Below are positions 32,334-42,308 of a stretch of DNA of 64,000 nt, piece after piece. Both the position numbers and the translations under genes were made by a program. Position 1 is the first letter of the stretch, and each line of letters opens with the position of its first letter. The notes below the pieces were generated by a model. That model was not told where the DNA came from, did not search any database, and worked only from the letters and a program-made list of their open reading frames with translations. Source of the DNA: Flaviflexus equikiangi (GTDB lineage Bacteria; Actinomycetota; Actinomycetes; Actinomycetales; Actinomycetaceae). Location of the stretch: positions 620,001-684,000 of the forward strand of contig NZ_CP059676.1 in NCBI RefSeq assembly GCF_014069875.1, in the 5' to 3' direction.

Positions 32334-33842
32334 ATGACCTCTGTAGTTGAGCTCAAACACGTAACAAAGAAGTTTCCAGGTGTTGTAGCCCTGCGGGACA
32401 TGGGAATCGAAATCAAGCCCGGCGAAGTGCACGGTCTCATCGGCGAGAACGGGGCGGGAAAGTCGTCCCTGATCAAAGTTCTCACCGGAGTGTACAAGCC
32501 TGAAGAGGGAGAGATCTTCGTCGACGGGGAGATGCAGCACCTCACCTCCGCGCAGGATGCTCAGAACGCCGGTATCGCCTGTGTCTACCAAGAACTGAAC
32601 ATCATCCGCCAGGTGTCGCTGACCGACAACATTTTCCTGCGTCACCCGATCAAGAACAAGTTCGGCCTCCTCGACTACGCGACGATGAATGCACAGGCGA
32701 CGAAGACTCTCGCCGACATGGGCATCACCGCCGACGTCACAAAGCCTGCCGCACTGTTCGGCATGGGAGTGCTCCAGATGGTCGAGATCGCGAGGGCGCT
32801 GCTGCGCGACGCGAAGCTCATCATCATGGACGAGCCGACCTCCTCCCTCGGTGAGACCGAGGTGAAGCAGCTCATGCGGGTCGTCCGCGAGCTGCGCGAC
32901 CGCGGGGTCGCCATCCTCTTCGTGTCCCACAAGCTGGAAGAGCTGTTCGAGCTGTGCGATCGCGTGACTGTCATGCGGGACGGCGAGCACATCCTCACCG
33001 AGCCCATGAGCGAGATGACGAACGACAAGCTCATCAGGGCCATGGTCGGACGCAGCGTCGAGAACCAGTTCCCCGATCATGAGGCGGTCCCCGGTGAGGT
33101 CGCCATCAAGTTCGATGGAGTGACGTCCGTGGGCACGCTGAAGAACGTCAGCTTCGAAGCCCGATACGGCGAGATTCTCGGCTTTGCCGGTCTCGTCGGT
33201 GCCGGGCGCACGGAGACCATGCGCGCGATCTTCGGCGATCTCCCCATCGATTCGGGGGAGGTGTTCCTCAACGGGAAGGCCGTGAAAATCAAGTCACCGC
33301 AGGCGGCGGTCCGGCGCGGCATCGCCCTCGTGACGGAAGACAGGAAGGGGCAGGGTCTCGTTCTCAACCAGAGCGTGGCCGACAACCTCATCCTGTCCTC
33401 GTTCGGGAAAGTCTCGTCCAAGGGCTGGCTGCCGCCAGCGCGGGTGACAGACGTGGCGGAGAAGTACATCAGCCAGCTTCGGATCAAGACTCCGGATGCG
33501 AAGAATCAGGTGGGCAAGCTCAGCGGTGGCAACCAGCAGAAGGTTGTCATCGGCAAGTGGATGAACTCCGACTCCGATATTTTCCTCTTCGACGAACCCA
33601 CCCGCGGCATTGACGTCGGTGCGAAAGTCGAGGTCTACAACATCATGAACGCCCTCGTCTCTCAGGGCAAGTGCGTCATCATGGTCTCCTCCGAGCTGCC
33701 AGAGGTTCTCGGGATGAGCGACCGCGTGATCGTCATGCGCGGAGGCGAGGTCATGGCAAGCATGAACCGCGGCGACGATGACTTCAACGAAGACGACATT
33801 ATGAAAGCCGCCTGGGGCCAGAAGAAAGAAGAAGTACTGTGA
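32334..33842 (+). CDS. Sugar ABC transporter ATPase (RbsA-like, two nucleotide-binding domains)
   Basis: 502-aa CUT2 ATPase with two fused domains. Domain 1: Walker A GENGAGKSS at 37-45 and Walker B LIIMDEPTSSLG, but a divergent signature (FGMGVLQMVEIARAL). Domain 2: the usual degenerate P-loop GLVGAGRTE and a good signature LSGGNQQKVVIGKWM. It energises monosaccharide uptake. The ATG at 32334 is favoured over the TTG at 32331 (AGGTAAG 5 nt upstream). The stop overlaps the permease start by 4 bp. Confidence 0.93.
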   Translation: MTSVVELKHVTKKFPGVVALRDMGIEIKPGEVHGLIGENGAGKSSLIKVLTGVYKPEEGEIFVDGEMQHLTSAQDAQNAGIACVYQELNIIRQVSLTDNIFLRHPIKNKFGLLDYATMNAQATKTLADMGITADVTKPAALFGMGVLQMVEIARALLRDAKLIIMDEPTSSLGETEVKQLMRVVRELRDRGVAILFVSHKLEELFELCDRVTVMRDGEHILTEPMSEMTNDKLIRAMVGRSVENQFPDHEAVPGEVAIKFDGVTSVGTLKNVSFEARYGEILGFAGLVGAGRTETMRAIFGDLPIDSGEVFLNGKAVKIKSPQAAVRRGIALVTEDRKGQGLVLNQSVADNLILSSFGKVSSKGWLPPARVTDVAEKYISQLRIKTPDAKNQVGKLSGGNQQKVVIGKWMNSDSDIFLFDEPTRGIDVGAKVEVYNIMNALVSQGKCVIMVSSELPEVLGMSDRVIVMRGGEVMASMNRGDDDFNEDDIMKAAWGQKKEEVL

Positions 33843-34840
33843 ACAAAAAACGACTTGCTGCAGTTCTGAGGCCCCTGGCCCCACTCGTAGCACTCGCGCT
33901 CCTCGTGATCGTCATGAGCGTCATGAACTCGGAGTTCGCCACCGTCAACAACTCGATGAACATCCTTCGACAGACCGCTGTCAACGGGTTCCTCGCGGCA
34001 GGCATGCTCCTCACGCTCATCACCGCCGGCATCGACCTCTCGGTCGGCACGAACGCGATCCTGTCGGCGGCCGCGATGGCCTACATCATGATCACGTTCG
34101 ATGTCACGAACCCGATCGTTCTGTTGACGATGGCGCTCCTCGCGGGAACGACAGTCGGCCTCGTCAACGGCCTGCTCCTCACGAAGCTCAAGCTGCCCCA
34201 CCCCTTCGTGTCGACGCTCGGTATGAAGTACGTGCTGGCCGGCCTCGCTCTCTTCCTCCTCGCGACCCGCACCGTCGGCGGCTTCCCCGAGGGCGTCATG
34301 TTCCTCGGCTCCGCTGATCTCGCGAAGGGGAATGGGTTCAACGGCTTCCCCGTCTCCTTCATCGCGATGCTCATCCTGTTCGTCGCCGTGCACCTCCTCC
34401 TCAACCGCACCTCCCTCGGTCGGTCGATCTACGCGGTCGGCGGCAACCCTGAAGCGACGCGCCTGTCAGGCATCAACACGGATCGCGTGCTCATCTTCGT
34501 CTACGCGGCCGCCGGCTTCTGCGCGGCAATCGCAGGCATCATCATCGTGGGCCGCTCGGGCGTGGCCAACCCCTCGGCCGGCATGTCCGGCAACTACGAG
34601 ACCGATGCTATCGCCGCCTGCATCATCGGCGGTGCCTCCTTCACCGGCGGTAAGGGCAACATCTGGGGCACCCTCATCGGTGCGCTCATGATCTCGGTGA
34701 TCAGGAACGGACTGACGCTCATGAACGCACAGTCCGACGTCCAGTTCATGGTGATCGGTGCTGTCATCATCATCGCGGTTGCCATCGACGTTCGTCGCAA
34801 CGCATCCGAAGAGAAGCGACGACGGCTCGCCGCAGTCTAG
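33839..34840 (+). CDS. Sugar ABC transporter permease (RbsC-like)
   Basis: 333-aa CUT2 permease with eight to ten predicted helices. GTG start overlaps the ATPase stop by 4 bp (GTGA). Family landmarks are GIDLSVGTNAILSAAAMA, KLKLPHPFVSTLGMKYV and YETDAIAACIIGGASFTGG. Completes the binding protein-ATPase-permease importer. A terminator follows. Confidence 0.93.
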   Translation: MNKKRLAAVLRPLAPLVALALLVIVMSVMNSEFATVNNSMNILRQTAVNGFLAAGMLLTLITAGIDLSVGTNAILSAAAMAYIMITFDVTNPIVLLTMALLAGTTVGLVNGLLLTKLKLPHPFVSTLGMKYVLAGLALFLLATRTVGGFPEGVMFLGSADLAKGNGFNGFPVSFIAMLILFVAVHLLLNRTSLGRSIYAVGGNPEATRLSGINTDRVLIFVYAAAGFCAAIAGIIIVGRSGVANPSAGMSGNYETDAIAACIIGGASFTGGKGNIWGTLIGALMISVIRNGLTLMNAQSDVQFMVIGAVIIIAVAIDVRRNASEEKRRRLAAV

Positions 34841-34852
34841 ATTCCTCCCTTG

Positions 34853-34885
34853 GTGCCCGGGCGTTCACGATGATCGCCCGGGCAC
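34853..34885 (+). terminator. Terminator after the Rbs-type operon
   Basis: 11-bp stem (34853-34863 with 34875-34885) around an 11-nt loop, 12 bp after the permease stop. Confidence 0.75.
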
Positions 34886-35028
34886 TGCCCTGTGCCATGG
34901 CAGGAGTTCACGAACGTTGACGATGCGATTCCCGACGGGGCTCTCTGCGTCCGACTGTCTGCCGCGTCACAGAAGCGCGCTATGCATAATCGGGCACCAA
35001 AGTCCCGAAAAGTTGTGGATAAAGCAGA

Positions 35029-35034
35029 TATAAT
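35029..35034 (+). promoter_or_regulatory. Probable -10 of sulP
   Basis: A consensus TATAAT 50 nt before the sulP start, in an AT-rich patch (34981-35040). No good -35 at 16-18 bp spacing. Confidence 0.5.
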
Positions 35035-35084
35035 AGCGATGTCCTGCGGCTTGTCGAGCCGTTAGCTTTCCACAAAGGCACCCG

Positions 35085-36707
35085 TTGAACCCCCGCACTC
35101 ATCTTCTGTCACTCCTGCCGCGACCCCAAGACTTCACGATCATGAGACGTTATTGGAAGGGCGACATTGCGGCTGGACTGACCGTCGGCGTCGTGGCGCT
35201 CCCGCTGGCGCTGGCCTTCGGCGTCTCGGCAGGCGTCGGGGCGGCGGCAGGGCTGGTCACCGCCATCATCGCCGGTCTCGTCGCCACGATCTTCGGCGGC
35301 TCCAACCTCCAGGTCTCGGGACCCACGGGTGCGATGGTCGTCATCATCGCACCCCTTGTCGCAACACACGGAGGCGGGGTCGTCCCCACCCTCTCAATTC
35401 TTGCCGGCGTCATCGTCATCGTGGCTGGAGCTGCTGGCATGGGTCGAGCGATCTCCCTCATCCCGTGGCCCGTGATCGAGGGATTCACCCTCGGCATCGC
35501 ATCGATCATTGCAATGCAGCAGATTCCGAACGCGCTCGGCATCGCAGCCCCTGACGAGTCGAACACTCTGAAAGCCACAGTCCAGTCGTTCGCGGCAGCA
35601 CAGTGGCCGGAAGTCGTTGCACCGCTCACGCTGACGGTCGGAACGATCCTCATCATCATCCTCATGTCACGGTTCCTGCCATCCTGGCCAGCATCGCTTG
35701 TCGCCGTCGTCGCAGTAACAGCAGTCGTTGCCATCTTCGGCACGAATGTGCCCCTGATCGGTGCCCTCCCCGATAGTCTCCCGGCGCCCACAGTTCCCGA
35801 TATCAGCCCCGATCTTCTCAGCCAGCTCCTTCCCGGGGCCGTTGCTATCGCCATTCTCGCCGGCATCGAATCTCTCCTGTCGGCACGCGTTGCCGCCGGC
35901 ATGGTGAAGGGGGAGAGATACCACCCCGACCGTGAGCTCGTCGGCCAGGGGCTGGCCTCTGTCGCGTCAGGCATGTTCGGCGGAATGCCAGCCACGGGAG
36001 CCATGGCGCGCACAGCTGTCAACATCCGTGCAGGCGGCAGGACGCGGCTCGCCGTCATCATCCACTCCGTCTTCCTCTTGGCCGTGGTCTACCTTGCCTC
36101 CACCGTCGTATCGACGATCCCGCTGGCGGCATTGGCCGGTGTCCTCCTCGTCACGGCCTTCAACATGATCTCCTTCTCGACGGCCCGGACCATCCTCTTC
36201 ACGACACGCTCAGATGCTCTCGTCTTCTGCCTGACGGCGGCAACAACGGTTGTTCTCGACCTTATTTGGGCCATCGGCGTCGGCGTGGCCGTCACGGGCG
36301 TCCTCGTCCTTCGCCACCTCGCGAGACAGTCCGGTGTCTACCGCGAGGACACCGCCGAGCATCGCAGGATCGCCATCCTCCGCATCGACGGAGCCATGTT
36401 CTTCGGCGTCTCCGACCGGATCGAATCGCAGATCCCTAAACTGGAATCGACCGATGTCGTGATCCTCCGACTCTCGCGTGTGGGGGTCATGGACGCGACG
36501 GGGGCGAAAGCTCTGGCAGATATCGCCCTGACGCTGCGCGAAGCGGGGATCGAGGTCCTCATCAAGGGCATCGATATCTCTCTCGTCGCACTCATCGAGG
36601 AGGTCGGTGTCATCGAGACCATCGGCGGGCGCGATCATCTCTTCACCAGCCTCGACGAGGCGCTGCGGGAGGCGGAGGCGATTGTCGAACGTCGCGCCAC
36701 AGCATGA
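35085..36707 (+). CDS. SulP-family inorganic anion transporter
   Basis: 540-aa membrane transporter (sulfate, bicarbonate or dicarboxylate/proton or sodium). About 12-14 helices: the family entry LTVGVVALPLALAFGVSAG is followed by NLQVSGPTGAMVVI. A cytoplasmic STAS domain covers roughly 425-530 (AILRIDGAMFFG, VILRLSRVGVMDATG). TTG start at 35085 with a modest AAAGG site. No adjacent carbonic anhydrase or sulfur genes, so the anion cannot be decided. Confidence 0.88.
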   Translation: MNPRTHLLSLLPRPQDFTIMRRYWKGDIAAGLTVGVVALPLALAFGVSAGVGAAAGLVTAIIAGLVATIFGGSNLQVSGPTGAMVVIIAPLVATHGGGVVPTLSILAGVIVIVAGAAGMGRAISLIPWPVIEGFTLGIASIIAMQQIPNALGIAAPDESNTLKATVQSFAAAQWPEVVAPLTLTVGTILIIILMSRFLPSWPASLVAVVAVTAVVAIFGTNVPLIGALPDSLPAPTVPDISPDLLSQLLPGAVAIAILAGIESLLSARVAAGMVKGERYHPDRELVGQGLASVASGMFGGMPATGAMARTAVNIRAGGRTRLAVIIHSVFLLAVVYLASTVVSTIPLAALAGVLLVTAFNMISFSTARTILFTTRSDALVFCLTAATTVVLDLIWAIGVGVAVTGVLVLRHLARQSGVYREDTAEHRRIAILRIDGAMFFGVSDRIESQIPKLESTDVVILRLSRVGVMDATGAKALADIALTLREAGIEVLIKGIDISLVALIEEVGVIETIGGRDHLFTSLDEALREAEAIVERRATA

Positions 36708-36710
36708 AAA

Positions 36711-36748
36711 TGCTCCCTGGAAGGACCACTCGGTCCAGCCAGGGAGCA
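36711..36748 (-). terminator. Bidirectional terminator between sulP and the NCS2 gene
   Basis: 10-bp stem (36711-36720 with 36739-36748) with an inner GGACC/GGTCC extension. On the minus strand it is followed by TTTT, fitting the NCS2 gene whose stop lies 11 bp away; it also closes sulP. Confidence 0.8.
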
Positions 36749-36759
36749 CCTCGATAGAG

Positions 36760-38121
36760 CTAGGGTTCTCGACGCAGCGCACCGGGCTCGAGTTCCGCCC
36801 CACCGGGAACAGATGCGGGGGAGGGCGCCTCGACGGAGGTGCCGCGCCAGCGGCTCACCCACCTCATCGCGTGGTAGATGCCGATCGCGGCGAAGGACCC
36901 GAGTGCAATGCCTTCGAAGACCATGTCGCCCAGATGCCACGTGTAGTTCGCGATTGCGAGAACCATGGCAACGGCCGCCGTATTGAGGTTGACGGGGTCA
37001 GAGAAATCAACCTTGTTCTGCACCCAGATGCGGACGCCGAGCATGCCGATCATGCCGTAGAGAACCGTCGCGGCGCCGCCAAGCACTCCCGGGGGGATGG
37101 TGGCGATAAGCTGGCCGAACTTGGGGAACATGGAGAGTCCGAGGGCACAGATCGCCGCAACCACGTAGGCGGCTGTGGAGTACACGCGGGTGGCTGCCAT
37201 GACGCCGATGTTCTCCGCGTACGTTGTGGTACCGGAGCCGCCTCCGGAACCGGCGAGAGCCGTGGCCAGACCATCGGCCATGAGGGCGCGTCCCGTCACG
37301 TCATCAAGATCCTTCCCTGTCATCGCAGAGACTGATTTGACGTGACCGACATTCTCGGCGACAAGCACGAGGACGACCGGGATGAAGAGGCCCATGAGGC
37401 TGAGGTCGAATGCGGGTGCACGGAACTCCGGTACGCCCACCCAGTCGGCGGAGGTGATGGCGTTGAAGTCCACCTCCCCCTGAACAACGGCCGCGATGTA
37501 GCCGGCGATGACGCCGAGCAGGATCGAGAGTCTGCCGATGATGCCGCGGAAGAAGACGGTGATGAAGAGAATGGCGGCGATGGTCACGACGGCGGTGACG
37601 GGAGCCTGCGCAACGTTGTTCCAGGCCGCCGGTGCAAGGTTGAAGCCGATGAGGGCAACGATCGATCCGGTGACGATGGGAGGCATGAGGCGGTCGATCC
37701 AGCGTGCGCCGGCAATGTGGACGATGAGGCCGACGACCGCGAGCGACAGGCCTGTCGCGATGACGCCGCCCTGCGCGAGAGCCGCGAGACCCTCGTCGAG
37801 CGGCTTGCCCCCGTTCGCCACATAGCCCGTCACGGCACCGATGGGGGCGAGGAGTGCGAAGGATGACCCGAGGTAGCTGGGAAGCCGGCCTGCGGTGATG
37901 AGGAGGAACAGAATAGTTCCGACGCCTGTGAAGAAGAGAGTCGTGGCGGGATCGAAGCCCGTGAGAAGCGGCACGAGGAATGTCGCGCCGAACATGGCGA
38001 CAACATGCTGTGCGCCGATCCCTACCGTCTGGGGCCACGCGAGCCGCTCATCGGGCTGGACCACCTCTCCCGGGGCGATGCTCGTTCCGTCACCGTGCAG
38101 TTTCCAGCCTAATCGGGCCAT
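36760..38121 (-). CDS. NCS2-family uracil/xanthine permease
   Basis: 453-aa nucleobase-cation symporter with about 12-14 helices. Family blocks include QHVVAMFGATFLVPLLTGFDP... at the start and the QxP-like region PEFRAPAFDLSL, with VAENVGHVKSV and GGSGTTTYAENIGVMAATRV after it. Closest in pattern to the UraA uracil branch; substrate could also be xanthine. The ATG at 38121 is preceded on its strand by AAGGAGG; the longer frame up to 38412 is rejected. Convergent with sulP. Confidence 0.9.
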   Translation of the reverse strand: MARLGWKLHGDGTSIAPGEVVQPDERLAWPQTVGIGAQHVVAMFGATFLVPLLTGFDPATTLFFTGVGTILFLLITAGRLPSYLGSSFALLAPIGAVTGYVANGGKPLDEGLAALAQGGVIATGLSLAVVGLIVHIAGARWIDRLMPPIVTGSIVALIGFNLAPAAWNNVAQAPVTAVVTIAAILFITVFFRGIIGRLSILLGVIAGYIAAVVQGEVDFNAITSADWVGVPEFRAPAFDLSLMGLFIPVVLVLVAENVGHVKSVSAMTGKDLDDVTGRALMADGLATALAGSGGGSGTTTYAENIGVMAATRVYSTAAYVVAAICALGLSMFPKFGQLIATIPPGVLGGAATVLYGMIGMLGVRIWVQNKVDFSDPVNLNTAAVAMVLAIANYTWHLGDMVFEGIALGSFAAIGIYHAMRWVSRWRGTSVEAPSPASVPGGAELEPGALRREP

Positions 38122-38680
38122 GATGTCCTCCTTGTAGTGATCCGAGAGAAGCCTACGACCGGAGTCCGATAAGACCATTGCCGGTCCATGTGATCTTCGT
38201 CCGCACAGAAGCATTCGGCTCCCGGGGATCCACGGCGCCGCAGGCCCAGATCCGCAGGCACCGAACGGGGCAGGGCAACTGGATCTTCGTCCTGCACCGA
38301 GCCCGCCACCTGAGGAAACACGGTGATGACCGGAGCGTTCCCCAGGCCCGGATCGCCCGGTGCTGACAGGCGGCACGAGGCGGACGGGTGCGGAGGATGC
38401 GACGCGGATCACGCTCCCATCGGGGCACGGGCCGCATCGGGAGCGCCCTCGTTCTGGGGGATGGAGAGCTGCGGTGAGAATATGTCTCGTCTCACGGCGG
38501 CGGCTATGTCGCGGGGGAGGCGGATGCGAGTAATATAGAGAGAGCCGTCAACAACACGTGCATCGAGCAGGACTGTTAACCACGGCGCACTTTCTTCGGA
38601 TTGTTGCGCAGGTGGGAGCATTTCTGCCAGACTAGGACGGTTGCTCGAGAGAGCGTGAAGACGTATGGCAGTCCCCAAGG
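38122..38680 (-). other. Gene-poor stretch upstream of the NCS2 gene
   Basis: About 560 bp without a convincing intact gene. It holds the possible degraded coding remnant listed separately and presumably the promoter of the NCS2 gene, which I cannot place with confidence. Confidence 0.5.
38153..38678 (-). pseudogene. Possible degraded exported protein
   Basis: Two minus-strand frames look weakly coding. One reads from a TTG at 38678 (no visible ribosome binding site) through GSLYITRIRLPRDIAAAVRRD to a stop at 38409, then stays open as far as PVITVFPQVAGSVQDEDPV near 38280. Another frame continues with AVDPREPNASVRTKITWTG and stops at 38153, just before the NCS2 leader. A stop and a frameshift would be needed to join them. 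No family is recognised; this may be chance open frames in GC-rich DNA. Confidence 0.22.
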
Positions 38681-38700
38681 GCTGTCTAGTAAATAAAATG

Positions 38701-38778
38701 GTTCACTTAAACCAACATAGGGCTGATTGTCGCGGGTCTTCCGCGGTGAGACACTCCCGGATGCGGGTACAAGTGAAC
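38701..38778 (+). promoter_or_regulatory. Branched leader structure upstream of rpsJ
   Basis: GTTCACTT (38701-38708) is perfectly complementary to AAGTGAAC (38771-38778). Between them are two hairpins: CGCGG 38731-38735 with CCGCG 38741-38745, and CCCG 38756-38759 with CGGG 38764-38767. The ribosome binding site AGAGAGG of rpsJ follows 12-18 nt later. An S10-operon autoregulatory leader is possible. A TAAAAT at 38694-38699, if it is the -10, would start RNA inside the first arm, so the model is uncertain. Confidence 0.4.
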
Positions 38779-38807
38779 ACTGCGGTTAAAGAGAGGTAGA
38801 CGACGCC

Positions 38808-39116
38808 ATGGCGGGACAGAAAATCCGCATCCGGCTCAAGTCATATGACCATGAGGTCATTGATAGCGCGGCGAAGAAGCTCGTCGACGAAGTGACTCGT
38901 ACCGGTGCACAGGTAGTCGGCCCGGTGCCGCTGCCCACCGAGAAGAACGTATTCTGCGTAATCCGTTCTCCTCATAAGTACAAGGACAGCCGCGACCACT
39001 TCGAGATGCGTACGCACAAGCGGCTGATCGACATTATCGATCCCACGCCGAAGACCATCGATTCGCTCCAGCAGATCGACTTTTCCGGTGACGTTAGCGT
39101 CGAAATCAAGCTCTGA
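38808..39116 (+). CDS. rpsJ: 30S ribosomal protein S10
   Basis: S10, 102 aa, head of the small subunit and also the NusB partner in antitermination. ATG with AGAGAGG upstream. Conserved blocks [16 protein letters not shown] and RTHKRLIDI are present. First gene of the long S10/spc cluster; the upstream leader is structured. Confidence 0.99.
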   Translation: MAGQKIRIRLKSYDHEVIDSAAKKLVDEVTRTGAQVVGPVPLPTEKNVFCVIRSPHKYKDSRDHFEMRTHKRLIDIIDPTPKTIDSLQQIDFSGDVSVEIKL

Positions 39117-39124
39117 GGTTCATC

Positions 39125-39790
39125 ATGTCCAATAAAACTGAAGTGGTAGCCGCCGCGCCCAAGGCGCTGCTCGGCACCAAACTCGGCATGACTCAGGTCT
39201 GGGACGAGGCAGGTCGCCTGGTTCCAGTCACGGTCGTGCGAGTAGGCACCAACGTTGTTACGCAGGTGCGCACACCCGAAGTCGACGGCTACTCAGCCAT
39301 CCAGCTCGCCGTCGGCGAACGGACGCCGAAGAACGTCACGAAGCCGATGCAGGGGCACTTCGCCGCTGCCGGCACCACCCCGAAGCGTCATCTCGCTGAG
39401 ATCCGTACATCGGCCGCCTCTGAATTCCAGGCCGGCCAGGAGCTCACCGCTGACGTCTTCTCGGCTGGCGATTCCGTCGACGTTGTCGGCACGACCAAGG
39501 GTAAGGGCACCGCTGGTGTCATGAAGCGTCACGGCTTTGCCGGTGTCGGCGCATCCCACGGTTCGCACCGCAACCACCGCAAGCCCGGTTCGATCGGTGG
39601 AGCTTCGACTCCGTCGCGCGTGTTCCGTGGTTTGCGCATGGCCGGTCGCATGGGCAACGCCCGCACCACCGTCCAGAACCTGACCATCCAGTCCGTTGAT
39701 CTCGAGAACGGCCTGCTCCTCGTAGCCGGCGCCGTCCCGGGCAACAAGGGTGGCCTGGTCGTAGTCCGCACCGCCACGAAGGGAGCCTGA
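39125..39790 (+). CDS. rplC: 50S ribosomal protein L3
   Basis: L3, 221 aa, early assembly protein near the peptidyl transferase centre. An N-terminal extension of about 12 residues precedes the family start [15 protein letters not shown]. The glutamine-methylation-type region [16 protein letters not shown] is intact. 8 bp after rpsJ. Confidence 0.99.
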   Translation: MSNKTEVVAAAPKALLGTKLGMTQVWDEAGRLVPVTVVRVGTNVVTQVRTPEVDGYSAIQLAVGERTPKNVTKPMQGHFAAAGTTPKRHLAEIRTSAASEFQAGQELTADVFSAGDSVDVVGTTKGKGTAGVMKRHGFAGVGASHGSHRNHRKPGSIGGASTPSRVFRGLRMAGRMGNARTTVQNLTIQSVDLENGLLLVAGAVPGNKGGLVVVRTATKGA

Positions 39791-39792
39791 TC

Positions 39793-40437
39793 ATGGCAAA
39801 CCTCACCGTCGACATCCTCGACGCCGCTGGCGCGAAGTCCGGTTCGTTCGAACTCCCCGCGGAGATTTTCGATGTCGAGCTGAACATTCCCCTGATCCAC
39901 CAGGTCGTTGTCGCACAGCAGGCAGCAGCCCGCCGCGGCACAGCCGCAACGAAGAACCGCGCAGCAGTGCGCGGCGGCGGCAGGAAGCCCTTCAAACAGA
40001 AGGGCACCGGCCGTGCCCGTCAGGGTTCGATTCGCGCTCCGCAGTTCACCGGAGGCGGCGTGGTCCACGGACCGCAGCCCCGCTCCTACGAACAGCGCAC
40101 CCCCAAGAAGATGAAGGCAGCTGCTCTTCGTTCGGCACTGTCCGATCGTGCACGCGCTGGCCGCATCCATGTCGTCTCGGCTTTCGTCGAGGGTGACACA
40201 CCGTCCACCAAGGCAGCCCTCGGTCTCCTGCAGACCGCGACCTCGAACCGCAAGGCCCTCATCGTTGTCTCGCACAACGACGTCGTGTCGACGAAGTCGG
40301 TTCGCAACCTTGCTGAGGCACACGTCCTCACCGTGGAACAGCTCAACACCTATGACGTCATGGTCGCTGACGATGTCGTCTTCACCGAGTCCGCTATCAC
40401 GAGCTTCGTGGGTAACGGCCAGGAGGAGGAGAAGTGA
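39793..40437 (+). CDS. rplD: 50S ribosomal protein L4
   Basis: L4, 214 aa, lines the peptide exit tunnel; in several bacteria it also represses the S10 operon through the leader RNA. The tunnel loop region [18 protein letters not shown] is conserved. Starts 3 bp after rplC and overlaps rplW by 4 bp. Confidence 0.99.
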   Translation: MANLTVDILDAAGAKSGSFELPAEIFDVELNIPLIHQVVVAQQAAARRGTAATKNRAAVRGGGRKPFKQKGTGRARQGSIRAPQFTGGGVVHGPQPRSYEQRTPKKMKAAALRSALSDRARAGRIHVVSAFVEGDTPSTKAALGLLQTATSNRKALIVVSHNDVVSTKSVRNLAEAHVLTVEQLNTYDVMVADDVVFTESAITSFVGNGQEEEK

Positions 40438-40733
40438 CTCTGGTACGCAAGGATCCGCGCGACATCATCATTCGCCCGATCGTCACCGAAAAGTCTTACA
40501 GGCTTGAGGAAGAGGGCAAGTACGTTTTCGAGGTTGCGCCCACGTCCAACAAGACGGAAATCAAGATCGCGATCGAGAAGATCTTCAATGTGAAGGTCGA
40601 TTCGGTCAACACGATGAACCGCAAGGGCAAAACCCGCCGCACCCGCAACGGCATCGGCAAGCGCAAGGACACCAAGCGCGCCATTGTTTCGCTGCGCGAG
40701 GGTTCCATCGAACTTTACGGGCAGATCGGCTGA
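40434..40733 (+). CDS. rplW: 50S ribosomal protein L23
   Basis: L23, 99 aa, sits at the tunnel exit and docks trigger factor and SRP. GTG start overlapping the rplD stop (GTGA). Conserved [16 protein letters not shown] and [10 protein letters not shown] blocks. Confidence 0.99.
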   Translation: MTLVRKDPRDIIIRPIVTEKSYRLEEEGKYVFEVAPTSNKTEIKIAIEKIFNVKVDSVNTMNRKGKTRRTRNGIGKRKDTKRAIVSLREGSIELYGQIG

Positions 40734-40762
40734 GGCCGGCAGGAAGATTGAGGATTTAACTC

Positions 40763-41599
<837 letters not shown>

Positions 41600-41614
41600 G
41601 AGAGGGTTAACGAT

Positions 41615-41896
41615 ATGCCACGCAGTTTGAAGAAGGGCCCCTTCGTCGACGGACACCTTCAGAAGAAGGTCGACGCGCAGAACGAAAAGGGCAGCAAGAA
41701 CGTCATCAAGACGTGGTCCCGCCGTTCGGTCATCACGCCGGACTTCCTGGGACACACGTTCGCAGTCCACGACGGCCGCAAGCATGTTCCGGTGTTCGTC
41801 ACCGAATCCATGGTCGGTCACAAGCTCGGAGAGTTTGCTCCGACCAAGACCTTCCGAGGTCACGAAAAGGACGACCGCAAGGGACGCCGCCGCTAA
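41615..41896 (+). CDS. rpsS: 30S ribosomal protein S19
   Basis: S19, 93 aa, small-subunit head. Starts [15 protein letters not shown] and ends [16 protein letters not shown], both typical. 15 bp after rplB with an AGGAGAGG ribosome binding site. Confidence 0.99.
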   Translation: MPRSLKKGPFVDGHLQKKVDAQNEKGSKNVIKTWSRRSVITPDFLGHTFAVHDGRKHVPVFVTESMVGHKLGEFAPTKTFRGHEKDDRKGRRR

Positions 41897-41930
41897 GGCG
41901 CGCCGCGAGCCAGAAGAAAGTTAGGAACAC

Positions 41931-42308
41931 ATGGAAGCCAAGGCACAGGCGAAATACGTGCGTATTACGCCCATGAAGGCACGCCGTGTCGTGGACCACG
42001 TCCGCGGAATGCGTGCTGTCGACGCCGTCGACGTGCTGCGATACGCTCCCCAGGCTGCAGCGGAGAATGTCCGCAAGCTGCTGGAGTCGGCGATGGCAAA
42101 CGCGCGCCAGGCTGCAGACAAGGCCGGCGAACGTTTCGACATCGAAGATCTGCACATCGTAGAAGCCTACGTTGACGAAGGTCCCACGATGAAGAGGATC
42201 CAGCCCCGTGCGCAGGGTAGGGCCAACCAAATCCTTAAGCGTACGAGCCACATCACGATCATTGTCGGCGACGAAGTCGCCGCATCGAAGAAGGGGAGGA
42301 CCCGCTAG
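41931..42308 (+). CDS. rplV: 50S ribosomal protein L22
   Basis: L22, 125 aa, exit-tunnel constriction protein. Conserved [17 protein letters not shown] and the tunnel hairpin region [18 protein letters not shown]. The stop overlaps the rpsC GTG by one base. Confidence 0.99.
   Translation: MEAKAQAKYVRITPMKARRVVDHVRGMRAVDAVDVLRYAPQAAAENVRKLLESAMANARQAADKAGERFDIEDLHIVEAYVDEGPTMKRIQPRAQGRANQILKRTSHITIIVGDEVAASKKGRTR

Noticed and set aside
38122-38412. 97-residue extension of the NCS2 permease
   Set aside because: Gly/Pro/Arg-rich with no membrane character; the ATG at 38121 has AAGGAGG upstream and a normal family start.
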